Source of the DNA: Diphasiastrum complanatum
Lineage: Eukaryota; Streptophyta; Lycopodiopsida; Lycopodiales; Lycopodiaceae
DNA: 64,000 bases
Assembly (NCBI GenBank): GCA_029204225.1
Contig: MU832036.1
Span: 1 to 64,000 of the forward strand
Reading direction: 5' to 3'
Shown here: positions 35,501 to 41,915 of the stretch, piece by piece
Numbering within the stretch: position 1 is the stretch's first letter
Layout: each line of letters starts with the position of its first letter
Program-made: the position numbers and the translations under genes
Notes under the pieces: generated by a model
Seen by the model: only the letters and a program-made list of their open reading frames with translations
What the model was told of the DNA's origin: nothing
Databases searched by the model: none

Positions 35501-38467
35501 AGCTTTATGCAAAGCTTTAAATTTAAGACCACGTAGTGGCTTTGTTACATAGTGAAGATTTCATTTTATGCATTGTCATTTAAGGAGGGTGTTAGAGATA
35601 AATGACTATGCTAAAGTTAATCCATAGGTTACTTTGACCCAAAAGGTCGAGATTTGTGTAACCATGGGTATTTAGTTATTTAGGCAATGTTAAGTTTGTC
35701 TTAACTTCAGTTGGACCCAATTTTGATCATGTTGTGACTCGTGGGTCCTTAGGGGTCTAATTTGTTTAGGGGCCCTATCTTGACTTTTGGGGGTGCCCTA
35801 CATTTAGTAAGTGGTTAAGCTTAGGGTTTGTTGGCACTTGGCCACATCCAGGTAGAGTACTTGTATGCTCATTGTGTATACCATTTTTACTATTGCTCTC
35901 CATTTCCTACTTGCATTACTGCCTTCTCTCTCTCCTTGAGGGCGCCTATCCTCTTCCCTCATTTGTCTTGTGGAGATTGTTTGATAGTTAGATCTTGGTG
36001 CCTTGGCTTTTGTTTTCCTTCAATTTTAATTCATGAGCTAACATAGGCCTCTTTTTTATGTTGTTATGTTGAGTCTTCAGGATTGTTTCAGGATGCAAAA
36101 AATTTGGTTATGGGGAGCCCCTTCCTCCTCCTAATCTATTCATTCAAACCAATATATGTTGTATAAAAAAGGCTGTTATGTTGCTGAGACTGATCGTGCT
36201 ACCTAGAATGTTGCGGGACCAGAAGATAAGGTTCCTTGTATTATCAACCTACTGGATACTTTGCATTGGGTTAAAATTTACATGGAGTATGGTAAAAATA
36301 AGATTGATCCTTTGGGCACTATAGAAAATTTACGGATTCTACTTACACATTTGACTGAAAAAGAAGTACAAACCAGTAGACTTGCTACCTTAAACAAAAA
36401 TTCTACCCTTGAGACACCCATATATTATACGCATAAATAAATTTGAACCTTCATGTTGCCCTTCTAAGCAAACCTGAGCTAGAGTCCGTGGATAGCCAAA
36501 CTCTAGCTAGCTTTACCGTATCAGGGCTTCCACCATTTTGTTTAGTATAAAGGTATTGGTCTATATCGTATACAAGAAAAAAATCATTATGTATTAAAAT
36601 GTTAGCTGCATTTATTGAACTGGCTATAGCAAATAGGGTAAGCCGTACAAAGGTATAAGGGCAAATCCATGTACCTGTCATATGTTGAATAACAAGTTTC
36701 GAGGGCCTAAAGAGGGAAACACCTTATTCTGAAGGCTAATAGCTCTTTTTGGGCCTAACCAAGCTTACACTAAATATTATAATGCATTTCTAAGCATTGA
36801 TGTAGTAAAAGTACATGAAAATGCGCACAAGAATACAATGCGTGTATTTTTGTAGAACTCAATGGATACATTGAATCAAGTATTAAGATATTTGATCATT
36901 ATTAGAATACCAAATATGGTCCAACAATACCAATCACGTAATGGGCTCCTCTTTAAATATTGAACATTTATGAAAACACCAAACATAATCCGAAAACATG
37001 ATAAATACGCCACTCCTTAGGAAATCATGTAATTAGTCATTGATCTAGTGTTACACTTTAGCAAATTCCAGCTCCAACTGATGACATACAAAGTCTTTAG
37101 AATTCATTTGCATATTATTTCAAAGAACAACAAATGCCATTTCCTAAGCCATAATGTCAACGTATAGAATAAGGATAATGTCATCAAATGTGCAAGCTGG
37201 CCATCATCAACTAATATTGCGGCAGAAATGTAAATACCATATGAAAACAATGTAGGGATAGTCACATTGGAGAAATGATATTTCTAAGTAGGTATTATTG
37301 TTCACCATGTAGGGTGTAACTGCTAGTCACATTGGAGAAACAATACTTGCCCACAGGTGTTCAGGTTGATCAGTTGTCAAAGTATCAACTCTATTCCAAT
37401 GAATGCCGTGCAATATGGTTCTACAAGAACTGAGAACTAAGACATGCAAAGATTCAAGACCTTCTATGTTTTGTTGTTTGATATCTTCCTCGTTTGCTTA
37501 TGCTATCAATGTTTGTAGCTTATCCGTAGCAGTTGTGAAGGTAACAATTTTACCCATGGCATGTCGTGGTTGGTCAGGAGGAGTCTGATACGTGCCATAG
37601 CAGGGCCTCACAAAAATGTTTAATCTGAATCGTCCATCTGCAACTGCTATGTCAAGTATCTTTCATCTAATGTTTGGCAGGTTTAGCTATTCCCACGAGT
37701 CGCGACTCAGCTTGCTACCACAGGTAGCCAGCTTCCTTATGAAGGATGCCTAGCAGATTGCTCCCAAGCTATCATGTAATATTAACAAACGAGCAGTTAA
37801 TAACTCTGGGAAAGGCGGATGAAAATAAACTCTGATTGTCTTTCTTCCTCTATCTACCTCGGAAACAGGGTTTCCACATCAAACAATCTTGCAACTGCAT
37901 CCAGACTCCTAATATCTTGGGGACTACCTTTCACAGTTATCTCAGCAAGATACACCATAAAACCTCCGTCATTTATTCTTATTTTTCTGATATTAAAGCA
38001 TGTGTATCCTTGCATACTCTAGGTCGATGCTCTTCCAACCTGGCATCAATCTGAATTAACAACAATATGAAATATCTAAAGATTGCTGAATCTGGCTTTG
38101 GCAGAAAACAGTTTCGATAGTATCTGACGAAGTATAGACAAATAGTTTTCTTGTTCAATCAAACCTTCATAATGCGATGACTAAGAACCAATGCGTACCT
38201 GGTTGTCAACAGAGCAAGTGCATGGAGAGGGTACACGAGATGAGAGACCATGGCATAATTGAGATATGCCAGAATGTCACTGGACCCGTCCAAAGATAAG
38301 CTCTCCGAAACAAGCACATCAGCTAGCTCAATGCTAGGAATCTTTCCCTCATCTAGCTCTTGCAGGCATGTGCAAACATCAATTGCCCAAACCAGAGGCG
38401 ATTTGTTAAGGCGCAGCGCTGCCTGCGTTATGTCCCTTATTGCTTGCCGACTCTTCTGACACTGCAT
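1433..38467 (-). CDS. MED33: Mediator tail subunit MED33 (MED5/REF4 family), complete 12-exon gene
   Basis: Joined exons (minus): 38467-38199, 27465-27355, 25658-25284, 23930-23617, 22133-22042, 21842-21491, 20270-20063, 19812-19698, 19236-19078, 18855-18159, 3109-2903, 2571-1433. They total 4038 nt, or 1345 aa; known plant MED33 proteins are about 1300 aa. Every junction is GT-AG and the phases agree throughout. Conserved blocks in family order include PLVWAIDV (N-terminus), [101 protein letters not shown] and [11 protein letters not shown]. In Arabidopsis the two paralogues (REF4/MED5b, RFR1/MED5a) are nuclear Mediator tail subunits that repress phenylpropanoid biosynthesis; the same role here is inferred. 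The start is the ATG opening the first conserved block. No frameshift or stop was found, so the gene looks intact despite transposons in introns 1 and 10. Confidence 0.93.
2903..3109 (-). CDS. MED33: MED33 exon 11 (residues 898-967)
   Basis: Resumes the frame after the 15-kb intron. It reads [20 protein letters not shown] then [10 protein letters not shown], and [20 protein letters not shown], matching FLPASLATIVSYFSAEVSRG and DWPSPATNLSTVEEYITKIL of Arabidopsis. Acceptor CATGCAG|GGCTGAG, donor TTAAAG|GTAAAA. It shares its first Gly codon with exon 10, so splicing across the transposon-filled intron preserves the frame. Confidence 0.93.
3258..3676 (-). repeat. 3' LTR of the intron-10 copia fragment
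   Basis: About 419 bp, starting TGTTAG after a purine-rich tract and ending CTAATA on the minus strand. Its last 57 bases are nearly repeated, on the other strand, at 12687-12743, where they are followed directly by a primer-binding-site sequence. This supports the assignment as an LTR 3' end. Confidence 0.7.
3946..4744. mobile_element. 0.8-kb non-autonomous insertion with 10-bp flanking repeats
   Basis: Splits the copia RNase H frame. The flanks TGCCCGTACC (3936-3945) and TGCCTGTACC (4745-4754) differ at one base and look like a target-site duplication. Removing the insert and one copy rejoins the copia frame. Both ends carry GC-rich GTTCCGGAACG-type palindromic boxes (about 3966-4025 and 4662-4742) next to A-rich tracts; the centre is AT-rich and non-coding. 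A 9-10 bp duplication would suit a MULE and an 8-bp one a hAT element. No long perfect terminal inverted repeat is visible. Confidence 0.65.
5094..5134. repeat. Perfect 15-bp palindromic arm pair at the hAT left end
   Basis: ATGGTACCGCCCTGG (5094-5108) is repeated exactly inverted at 5120-5134 around an 11-bp spacer. The inner arm, starting CAGGGCGG, resembles the usual CAGGG start of hAT termini. Confidence 0.75.
5643..6056 (+). CDS. Small charged accessory ORF inside the hAT element
   Basis: An open frame of up to 137 codons. It has no ATG at its upstream end (frame opens at GTG 5643; first in-frame ATG at 5802), so it may begin in an unseen exon. The product is highly charged, rich in Arg, Glu and Gln ([33 protein letters not shown]) with coiled-coil-like spacing, and ends acidic ([10 protein letters not shown]). 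No known domain is recognised. It is convergent with the transposase and shares the GC-rich composition of the element. It could instead be fortuitous low-complexity sequence. Confidence 0.35.
   Translation: MRGCSRTRVLSEEGRSRWQSAYHRRPRAKPGKLEEDIRRHNERHRKQEADIREMLRQTRQRNPELEPPAPAVDPVPAVELDLDEQIGMNFTRRQLIMVRERSARRRANQEAARANREAEQERQNNAPDEGEESMEDQ
6573..8201 (-). CDS. Last exon of hAT transposase: long disordered extension with AT-hook
   Basis: Follows a CTTGCAG acceptor in phase with the hATC exon and stays open for about 540 codons. It begins with a short coiled-coil-like stretch ([31 protein letters not shown]), then acidic, Gly-rich and Pro-rich disordered sequence. It then has an AT-hook (KRPGRPKG, about 6870-6900) and a basic GRRGQPRR, and ends acidic. 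Most hAT transposases stop soon after the dimerization domain, so this tail is unusual. It is the only part of the coding region without visible damage. Confidence 0.6.
   Translation of the reverse strand, partial: TKISDLERQVDLPTDSTHPMPADDLGTQLMAERERELAEMRERELGLEHREPPLYEADEPVSEDEHDEDEPIRVVFARSDRDEADDTGAGHTPRAGVTGASRGRGGTHGTGYTGRQAGHTGGASGIPTYVDMMEEALDRGQSGLDAGPADVWMRAAQSHGSYYDSTPEEAPDDFHCTDWEAMQGLQGAHDEARDEAWVDSGVGAQDDSEVGAQDDLEASAQDESQSPEHLYSDAQLADLVATLDSKAQQMSSVRAPPSSLASIPYIESQPEQPHEVPTVPLAPQRVYVRRTTPLVPPMPFRPAAPPSPSTSAAPGLHSRPPSVPRFSLAAPTSTVAPPVAAPTSHPPPLATPRMYQYRPAQRPFQYILPLYSPPAQPVPPPAAAPQAHTPRAHPPRSGAQGVPSFASLSQPASAWAQPSQPGDLHGGDEALTAPLVRKRPGRPKGAPNKKGEAQKLPGRRGQPRRAPGTGRVAVSQPVGAGVVGLACLGADVEADWEDEDDESSPSDTQPMPVPERQRYWLRESARGPELSLEHSSESKPEH
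6573..10762 (-). pseudogene. hAT transposase with BED-like finger, DUF659, hATC dimerization and AT-hook tail (broken)
   Basis: The start at 10762 gives an N-terminal BED-like finger (CRYC...CLKGHLLG), a Pro-rich linker, then a DUF659-type region ([14 protein letters not shown]...; [16 protein letters not shown]). Then come DNATNC and [13 protein letters not shown] of the catalytic fold, [30 protein letters not shown], and the hATC signature [19 protein letters not shown] (exon 8465-8304). GT-AG introns separate 8558/8465 and 8304/8201. The coding path is damaged: a one-base excess in a 9-G tract near 9516-9524, another shift near 9352, an apparent TAG at the ASDL position near 9098, and a TAG at the 8558 exon end. 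These make it a pseudogene as assembled. It would act as a cut-and-paste transposase in the nucleus. Confidence 0.75.
12687..13370 (+). mobile_element. Copia LTR end, primer-binding site and leader (remnant)
   Basis: Bases 12687-12743 resemble the end of the 3' LTR at 3258-3676. They are followed immediately by TGGCATCAGAGC, a primer-binding site for the initiator Met-tRNA with one change. The next 600 bases are a non-coding leader with many GATCGCTGAA-type motifs. No gag follows, so only the left end of an element remains. Confidence 0.55.
13382..14091. repeat. 134-bp direct repeat pair
   Basis: Copies at 13382-13515 and 13958-14091 are nearly identical (about three differences by eye), 576 bp apart, starting GGAACAAGGGAGAGGC and ending GAGGATGCTGC. 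The sequence between them is AT-rich and non-coding. No flanking duplication was found, and the origin is unknown. Confidence 0.75.
15450..16808 (-). mobile_element. Truncated Ty3/gypsy copy: LTR, PBS, leader and start of gag
   Basis: A minus-strand relative of the element at 61.3-64 kb. The LTR is about 16808-16504, the PBS TGGTATCAGAGCC is at 16502-16490, and the leader has the same layout. The gag start [19 protein letters not shown] is at 15608 and aligns for about 53 codons to TKEQFL, where homology stops abruptly. The rest of the element and the second LTR are absent. The PBS is a perfect match to initiator Met-tRNA; the other copy has one change. Confidence 0.8.
18159..18855 (-). CDS. 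MED33: MED33 exon 10 (residues 666-898)
   Basis: The second-largest exon. It reads [17 protein letters not shown], then [18 protein letters not shown] (family: FSNAFTLLLKLWRFNHPP), [27 protein letters not shown] (family: DSFPKLKVWYRQHQRCI), and [18 protein letters not shown] followed by [14 protein letters not shown]. It ends at ACAG|GTTTAT after one base of a Gly codon. The 15-kb intron 10 follows. Confidence 0.94.
19078..19236 (-). CDS. MED33: MED33 exon 9 (residues 613-665)
   Basis: Acceptor GTTTCAG|GAACATG. Encodes [35 protein letters not shown] and [11 protein letters not shown], matching the family blocks EHTVEYLTRLLSPP and VDSIQIFSLHGMVPQ. Donor GGAAAG|GTAATG. It is 53 whole codons long. 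Confidence 0.92.
19698..19812 (-). CDS. MED33: MED33 exon 8 (residues 574-612)
   Basis: A 115-nt exon reading [20 protein letters not shown] then [18 protein letters not shown], matching SLAELEKLYEVAVKGSDDEKISAATVLCGASL in the family. Acceptor CTGAAAG|CTTAGC, donor GTTCAG|GTAGTT. It ends on a complete codon. Confidence 0.92.
20063..20270 (-). CDS. MED33: MED33 exon 7 (residues 505-574)
   Basis: Acceptor TTCCACAG|TGGGTAAC. Encodes [18 protein letters not shown] then TSAYTWPGY, one of the best conserved MED33 blocks (GNMRHLIVEACIARNILD in Arabidopsis), then [14 protein letters not shown]. Donor GGAAG|GTGAAA. The last codon (Ser) is completed by exon 8. Confidence 0.93.
21491..21842 (-). CDS. 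MED33: MED33 exon 6 (residues 388-505)
   Basis: Encodes [19 protein letters not shown] then [16 protein letters not shown], matching RDPIEGPIPRLDTRLCMSLCIVPL of the family. Further on, [16 protein letters not shown] matches SLQVLGDFPGLLAPP. A GTGAGT donor-like site at 21503 would give the wrong phase for exon 7. The donor GCAG|GTCTGT at 21490 restores phase and was chosen for that reason. Confidence 0.88.
22042..22133 (-). CDS. MED33: MED33 exon 5 (residues 357-387)
   Basis: A 92-nt exon with strong identity to the family. It reads [19 protein letters not shown] then [11 protein letters not shown], matching the Arabidopsis block STWHDTFLGLWIAALRLVQR. Acceptor TTCCAG|AATTAAT, donor CAGG|GTGAGT. 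It ends on a complete codon. Confidence 0.92.
23617..23930 (-). CDS. MED33: MED33 exon 4 (residues 252-357)
   Basis: Acceptor TTTGTAG|GCCAGAG. Encodes [16 protein letters not shown] and, near its end, [16 protein letters not shown] followed by TSTAEALTG. These match the family blocks KWHEFVQKVQLL and LWLPLDLVFEDAMDG. The donor is ACTG|GTTTGC. One base of the final Glu codon is shared with exon 5. Confidence 0.92.
25284..25658 (-). CDS. MED33: MED33 exon 3 (residues 127-252)
   Basis: Starts at TTTGCAG|GCTGCTC. Encodes LLKAVVEAL and the helical stretch [20 protein letters not shown], then a polar linker and a helical end ([26 protein letters not shown]). It ends at CCT|GTATGT. The layout matches the family region between the YRIYLELL block and the KWHEFV block. 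The middle linker ([12 protein letters not shown]) is less conserved and may be lineage-specific. Confidence 0.87.
27355..27465 (-). CDS. MED33: MED33 exon 2 (residues 90-127)
   Basis: A 111-nt exon, too short to stand out as an open frame, recognised from [18 protein letters not shown], which matches the family block VVPTRxxQxAAYRIYLEL. It follows a TATGTGCAG acceptor and ends at CAG|GTAGTC. It completes the Arg codon left by exon 1 and supplies two bases of the next Arg codon for exon 3, so the 10.7-kb intron 1 is spanned in phase. Confidence 0.87.
28768..28989 (+). pseudogene. Old copia RT end, 5' side of nested insertion
   Basis: Plus-strand translation reads [32 protein letters not shown] and [14 protein letters not shown], then hits stops. 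This is the C-terminal RT/connection region of copia pol. It is cut at 28989 by the younger copia and continues at 34959. Frame breaks show it is ancient. Confidence 0.75.
28990..29639 (-). repeat. 3' LTR of the intron-1 copia element
   Basis: 650 bp, TG...CA, nearly identical to 34310-34958. Preceded on the minus strand by a purine-rich tract (GAAGAGGGAG). Contains a CACACGTGTG palindrome. Confidence 0.93.
29635..30206 (-). pseudogene. Copia RNase H of the same element, out of frame and with a stop
   Basis: Resumes copia homology with [60 protein letters not shown] and [13 protein letters not shown] at the DNQSA|RMASNP junction (about 29868) is followed by [19 protein letters not shown] and the usual C-terminus. 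It is shifted relative to the long upstream frame, so it would not be made as part of the polyprotein. Confidence 0.85.
30207..33710 (-). CDS. Copia gag-protease-integrase polyprotein fused to a foreign open stretch
   Basis: 1167 codons. Gag covers about residues 1-230 ([17 protein letters not shown]). The zinc knuckle [14 protein letters not shown] is near 240, the protease [12 protein letters not shown] near 305, and GAG-pre-integrase [13 protein letters not shown] near 430. The integrase core has D in HLDIHG, D in RGDNGGEY and E in GVAERKNRT. After [19 protein letters not shown] (about residue 805), where reverse transcriptase should begin, the sequence switches to about 360 codons with no RT motif (no YVDD). 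They include [19 protein letters not shown] and [14 protein letters not shown]. The frame ends just before the RNase H segment. The polyprotein should make capsid, protease and integrase but no RT. Confidence 0.85.
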   Translation of the reverse strand: MATSIGVMLEANDRLTSSNYSLWKVRMESLLEMNDVLDIVVGLEERQATQQDQLRYDKRAKKALHMIKMNVTNELLKEVGKCTSSLEAWNSLKKLYESKSTSRVLTLRRQIFSCLQKNEESPSTFVLRMKALNDELACIDESIKEGELIQVILNGLLDAHANIVQSIAIQKTLPSLMDLQEILINEEYRLQARGGSTSTPQEDAMFTKGKFKGKTKSKWSKGQDQVDASSSGKKKDRSKLKCFYCGIKGHFTSECYKKKRDQGDKQGNLTLDEDGLDVQDANDDAFVISSCMLANDGDLDPWWIDSGASSHMTFHKEYFTSLLAYGDDKRVIYTANDGECAIKGIGTIPISLSTNRNVHLEDVLFIPSITKNLLSVSQMLSKGLKVEFDGDACLIKRKNVLIGKGKRQGKLFKLDACVIANQVGCVAREQISIQEVWHKRMGHLNFKSLEVMARKKVVIGLPSSLSNDKYVCESCALSKSHRLPYTRSISRSTKPFQLVHLDIHGCTTISNSGAKMYVTFIDDFSRFCWIYLLKSKDEVYDVFVKFKNARENQFSTKIKCLRGDNGGEYISNKFKAFCDEHGIKREYTTSRTPQQNGVAERKNRTLCESAKAMRLSAILDKPFWDQALLCANFLCNRWPSAILDGRTPFEMLFKRRPSVNFLRTFGCTCYVNITLDDRTKEDPSSRRGIFVGRDVIFDEGNIPKVSSSMIDGKVDGSNILDVDEKDPTLDGGDDGPSSSQKPRRTSRERQVPSRLTYDQKGKQVISGNYVAFLTSLDEPTSVDQARKEEEWIQAMDLEYQSLMKSGTSFGRSSCVHGAMQVDGCCLAIKSSNGSGKQSLFNDFDDQVEDQEVDLEVLQLVKREGGNLELVKSIKGEVIGKSVMDLFLQHIEDSSKVKGAARKCCSSLLYLFYLMFEQFHVDVCKLSRYGKTSYIGEHCFDVGFVLAFLTDFADGNEAIGGSLCHSSMAKFSSVELLGANTWRLSIFGEFMVIFLCQVDLEDGLVQATWFMESCGAGFASFMYSPTHGFPRFDGFLWQDEDGGSFMEYHGGYKATKDKGGGDMQAKVDHSHLLFVCCIFPESSELEAWWNHFIYILFDSSCSSHIFTCKIDVRNSEASQVNTILYINYGCFYFEHYMIIERRSILRKKIILMMDQSFIGKNYARSIGS
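34310..34958 (-). repeat. 5' LTR of the intron-1 copia element
   Basis: 649 bp, TG...CA. Followed on the minus strand by the initiator Met-tRNA primer-binding site TGGTATCAGAGC (34309-34298). Flanked outside by ATTCA, matching the other side. Confidence 0.93.
34959..35590 (+). pseudogene. Old copia RNase H, 3' side of nested insertion
   Basis: The plus strand continues the interrupted pol with [59 protein letters not shown] and [10 protein letters not shown], then frame breaks. A purine tract AAGGAGGG precedes the LTR at 35590. This is clear copia RNase H with decay. Confidence 0.85.
35590..36043 (+). repeat. 3' LTR of the older copia
   Basis: 454 bp starting TGTTAG directly after the AAGGAGGG polypurine tract and ending CTAACA. 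No partner 5' LTR is seen on the other side of the nest, so the older element is 5'-truncated. Confidence 0.75.
38199..38467 (-). CDS. MED33: MED33 exon 1 (residues 1-90)
   Basis: Begins with ATG at 38467 and encodes the conserved N-terminal block: [12 protein letters not shown], then [13 protein letters not shown], then [12 protein letters not shown]. It ends after the first two bases of an Arg codon at an AG|GTACGC donor. This block aligns with the first 90 residues of angiosperm MED33, so the start is near the family N-terminus. Confidence 0.92.
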
Positions 38468-38755
38468 CTTGCCTGCGCAAATTCACAAACAATCCGCTCA
38501 GCTTGCAGAAGCTTTCGCTATATATCTGCAAACTGTACATTATGGATCGCATCGACGCTCGAGCTCGAAAAAGAGAAAAACAAAAACCAAAAAGAAAGGA
38601 GCCGAGATCGATCCGGAAGGCCGTACACCGTACGGTATTCTCTGTATTTTTCTTCCGTGTAGAGTACGGTATTCTCTTGCACTTTTGGAACATCTCCCTC
38701 CTCGTACAGTACTCACCCTCCGTTTCTGAAACAGATGTCGAGGCCCGATACTCGA

Positions 38756-38923
38756 CACGTGGCACGATGGACACGTGGCGGACATCCCAGCGGTAGCTCA
38801 TGCGGGTGGGAGAGAGAAAAGGCCAGCGCCTTTGGCCTTTTTCCCATTTCAAAAATTCGTGCTGACGCGACAGTTGGGTGACGTGTCAGTGTCCCATTGG
38901 AGGGGAAGCTGTGAGGACACGTG
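38756..38923. promoter_or_regulatory. G-box cluster upstream of MED33
   Basis: Three palindromic CACGTG cores lie at 38756-38761, 38772-38777 and 38918-38923, 290-460 bp upstream of the MED33 ATG. All are in an ACACGTGG context typical of G-box/ABRE sites bound by bZIP or bHLH factors, and a further ACGTGTC lies at about 38881. Between them and the ATG, TACGGTATTCTC occurs twice (about 38631 and 38665). Regulatory function is inferred from motif density and position only. Confidence 0.45.
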
Positions 38924-39478
38924 GTGGCTGGCAATTGGGACAGGAATAGATAGTGCAAAAGGGGTATATTCATGTATATGATCTTGTGCTATTAAAAAAT
39001 GGTAAGGTGGGTAAAATACATGGAGGATGTGATGCCATGAAAAAGAAAAGGCCATAGAAAACATTAAGTCAAAAGTGGCAAGATATATTTTCATGATCTT
39101 ATGCCATAAAAAATGCAATAAATATCTTAAGAGATTGCATAGAACCAAGTCTATCTTATATGGTCATGGGTGGGAGGGAAAGAGGGACAAGGGACAGGCA
39201 CAGGCACGCATGCAAGCACTAATCATTGTCCTATAATTTTATCTAATTATAAATATTAGGCACTTTAGCTCATCATTCACTTGAAAGAATAGATTGTACA
39301 ATGATATGCCCACTAAGTCATCATGTCATGGAATCATGAATTGGCCTAACAACCTAGCCAATTTTTTTATGGCAAGAATCCTCGAGATCCTATGCTTAGC
39401 ATAACATATCTGCATGGAGTTAGATAGCAAGTCATTAAATAATTTACTTCCGCCTCCCTTTTTGTATGTATTGTACAT

Positions 39479-40291
39479 TGTGAAAAATGCAAAAATAAGC
39501 TTGGTAGAGGCCAAAAATCTTGTATATAGATAAACGCACATGTGTGGAGCCTGTTTCCATGTGTGAAAATAGTGTACTTGTCATGTACCATAATCATATA
39601 GGTTGTACATATGATTTAATTCAAGTTCTAGTGGCTAAAAAGACCAAAAACTAGTTTTCTAGACATATGACACATGGCATCAGTCTATTGCTTGCATGAG
39701 CCACATCCTTTGGTTAGGTGTCACATCCCATGTGTAGAGGACAGCTCACATGTGTGGAATAAGCTGAAGTAGACGACTTCTAAAAGATTTTCAAGTAGAT
39801 TTCCATATAGAAGGAAAATGGACCAAAAGTGCTCAAAATAGAAGGTTCTATCCAAGTGTCAGTTTTGCATGATGAATCATCATATGACAAAGCACCTTCA
39901 CACATGTGGGATCAAAGGGATGATCAGTACCACGTTGTATATATAGAGCCACATTTGGCCAAAATCAGCGTGAGACACCAATCTTGGTTTTGGACGCAAT
40001 TTTGAGTGATTCTCTCCATTTGTCTACATTTGTTTTGATTGTTTTGAGGTTTTATCAATGTGTACTTGATTTTCAGGTTGGAGTCCGTACTCAGACAGTG
40101 TTTCACATGTGTGAAACCATAAAGTACACTTACCTTCAATTAATGATTGTTCTTGTTAGGATTTTGTGTCTAGAATTGATCTAGATTGATCTTAATCTAA
40201 AGTAGATTGATAGATCAAGTAATCTGACAACCAATCCCTCTTGAGGATCAGATTAGGATCCACTCTTGGTCCTTTTTGTACTTTTTGCACA
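39479..40291 (+). repeat. 5' LTR of the non-autonomous element
   Basis: 813 bp, TG...CA, followed by the initiator Met-tRNA PBS. It contains several CATGTGTG palindromic motifs (for example 39537-39546, 39747 and 40104). A TATATATAGAG TATA-like box sits at about 39938. Confidence 0.85.
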
Positions 40292-41915
40292 TGGTATCAG
40301 AGCCAAGTACAAGAGTTTTTGTTGAAATTAGGGTTAATCCAAATCAAAGCCAAAATTAGTAATTTTTTTTAAAACTAGTCAAATTTTGTGTAGCGAGTTG
40401 GATTTGATAGCTATCCTCAAAATTTTTGGTCCAGATCTTGTTGTGGGCTGTAGGAAACATTTTCACACGTGTGAGGCCGTACAGCTCCGATTTTGACTGA
40501 GAAATTTTAAAAATTTATAGAATTTGACTCACATATCCAATTTGAGTGATTTTTGGTGCAAAATCAAGCATTTTCTATAGAGAATTTAATCCTTTGATTA
40601 GTTCTTGGATTAGATCAGTCAAGAAATTAAATTTGAAGCTTGAATTAGGTGCATTAATTGATTATCTCTGATTTTTTGAGTGCATGTTGAAGTTGAGAGA
40701 GATTTTGCTAAAAATCATAGATTAAGGAGTGATATGCAAGGTGAGAGGTTGAGATCCATTGTACCATCACTCTAGATTTGTTCAAGAGTGATAGGATCAA
40801 GTTTAGAAGCATCAATTTGCTAGAAAACATCTTTGGATCTGTCCTCCAAGTGAAACCTTTGAGAGTTTCTAGTGCATATAGAGCATCTATGCAAATCTTT
40901 TGTAGAATTTGACATAGATTGGCTTAAATTGAGAGTTCTAGAAAAGAGATTGAGATCCAAGTCACATTGTTCAACCCTACTCAATTTGTTTGAGTGATTG
41001 TAAGGTCTGAAAAGAGTCATTAAGATGTCTATGACAAATGTGTAGAGAGAGATCCAATTTTCTAAGAGTTCCTTCCTTTGTAGAGAGCAAGATCTAGAAG
41101 CTCATTTTGAGTTGTTATTGGTGGAGAATTTGTCTTCTCCTAAGTGATCAAATCTTCTAAGTGGCATTAGTTCTTTGAAGCACAATATCTTAGTGAGAAA
41201 AAAATCACAACTTTTGATTTTGAAATTCATTCCAAGTCTTAAAAGGTAGAGTAATTGGTGGAATCCAATAGGAGTGATTGAATTCAATTTGTTGAGCAAA
41301 AATTGACATAAAATGTATGAAACTCAAATGAGTTCTATTCAACTTTCTTTGTGAGAGTGTGAGGGTCAATTTGTGATCACATTGGATGTCTAGAATGAGG
41401 AGTCCATATTTGAGTATTCATGCATGGTTAAGATCTTTGTGAATCTCTAGTTGTCTAAATTTTTTAAGCTTTGTGAAAAATTGATGGTATAGTTTGTTGT
41501 CGAATCAAATCAAATTCATTCTAAATCTCAAGAGTGAGATTATTTGGGTCAAGATTGAGTCCAAAAGAAGTGATTAAGTTTGATTTTCATGTGTTTGAAA
41601 CAAAACCCATCTTTTGTTCAAGAATCTCAAGTGTTGAGAGAACTAGTCAAGTGAAAAGAAAAATCTAGGTGTCAAATCTTTTCATATCCATTTCAGTTTT
41701 CAAAAGAAGAAGTCATTGGTATTTGATGAGTCCAATAGGAGATTGGATCTGATTTCTTTTGTGATTTGACTCAAAGATTGTGTGCTTTTGTCTTAGTGAT
41801 CAAAGCAAAGTTCAAGTGACTAGTCATTAGTGTGAAGATTGATTCTTAGGTTTGTGAGCTAGATCTTTTGTAGATCATTCTAGATTATTGAAGATGTTCA
41901 AATCTAGTTTATTAT

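Larger units (their letters stand above)
27466..38198 (-). other. MED33 intron 1 (10.7 kb) with nested copia elements
   Basis: Begins GTACGC at 38198 and ends ATGTGCAG at 27466. It contains an old plus-strand copia remnant interrupted by a younger minus-strand copia (28990-34958). Outside these, 27633-27655 is an (CT)11 run, and 36044-38198 and 27656-28767 show no gene I can recognise. An open plus-strand stretch at about 36166-36430 has protein-like composition but one stop and no known domain. Confidence 0.85.
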
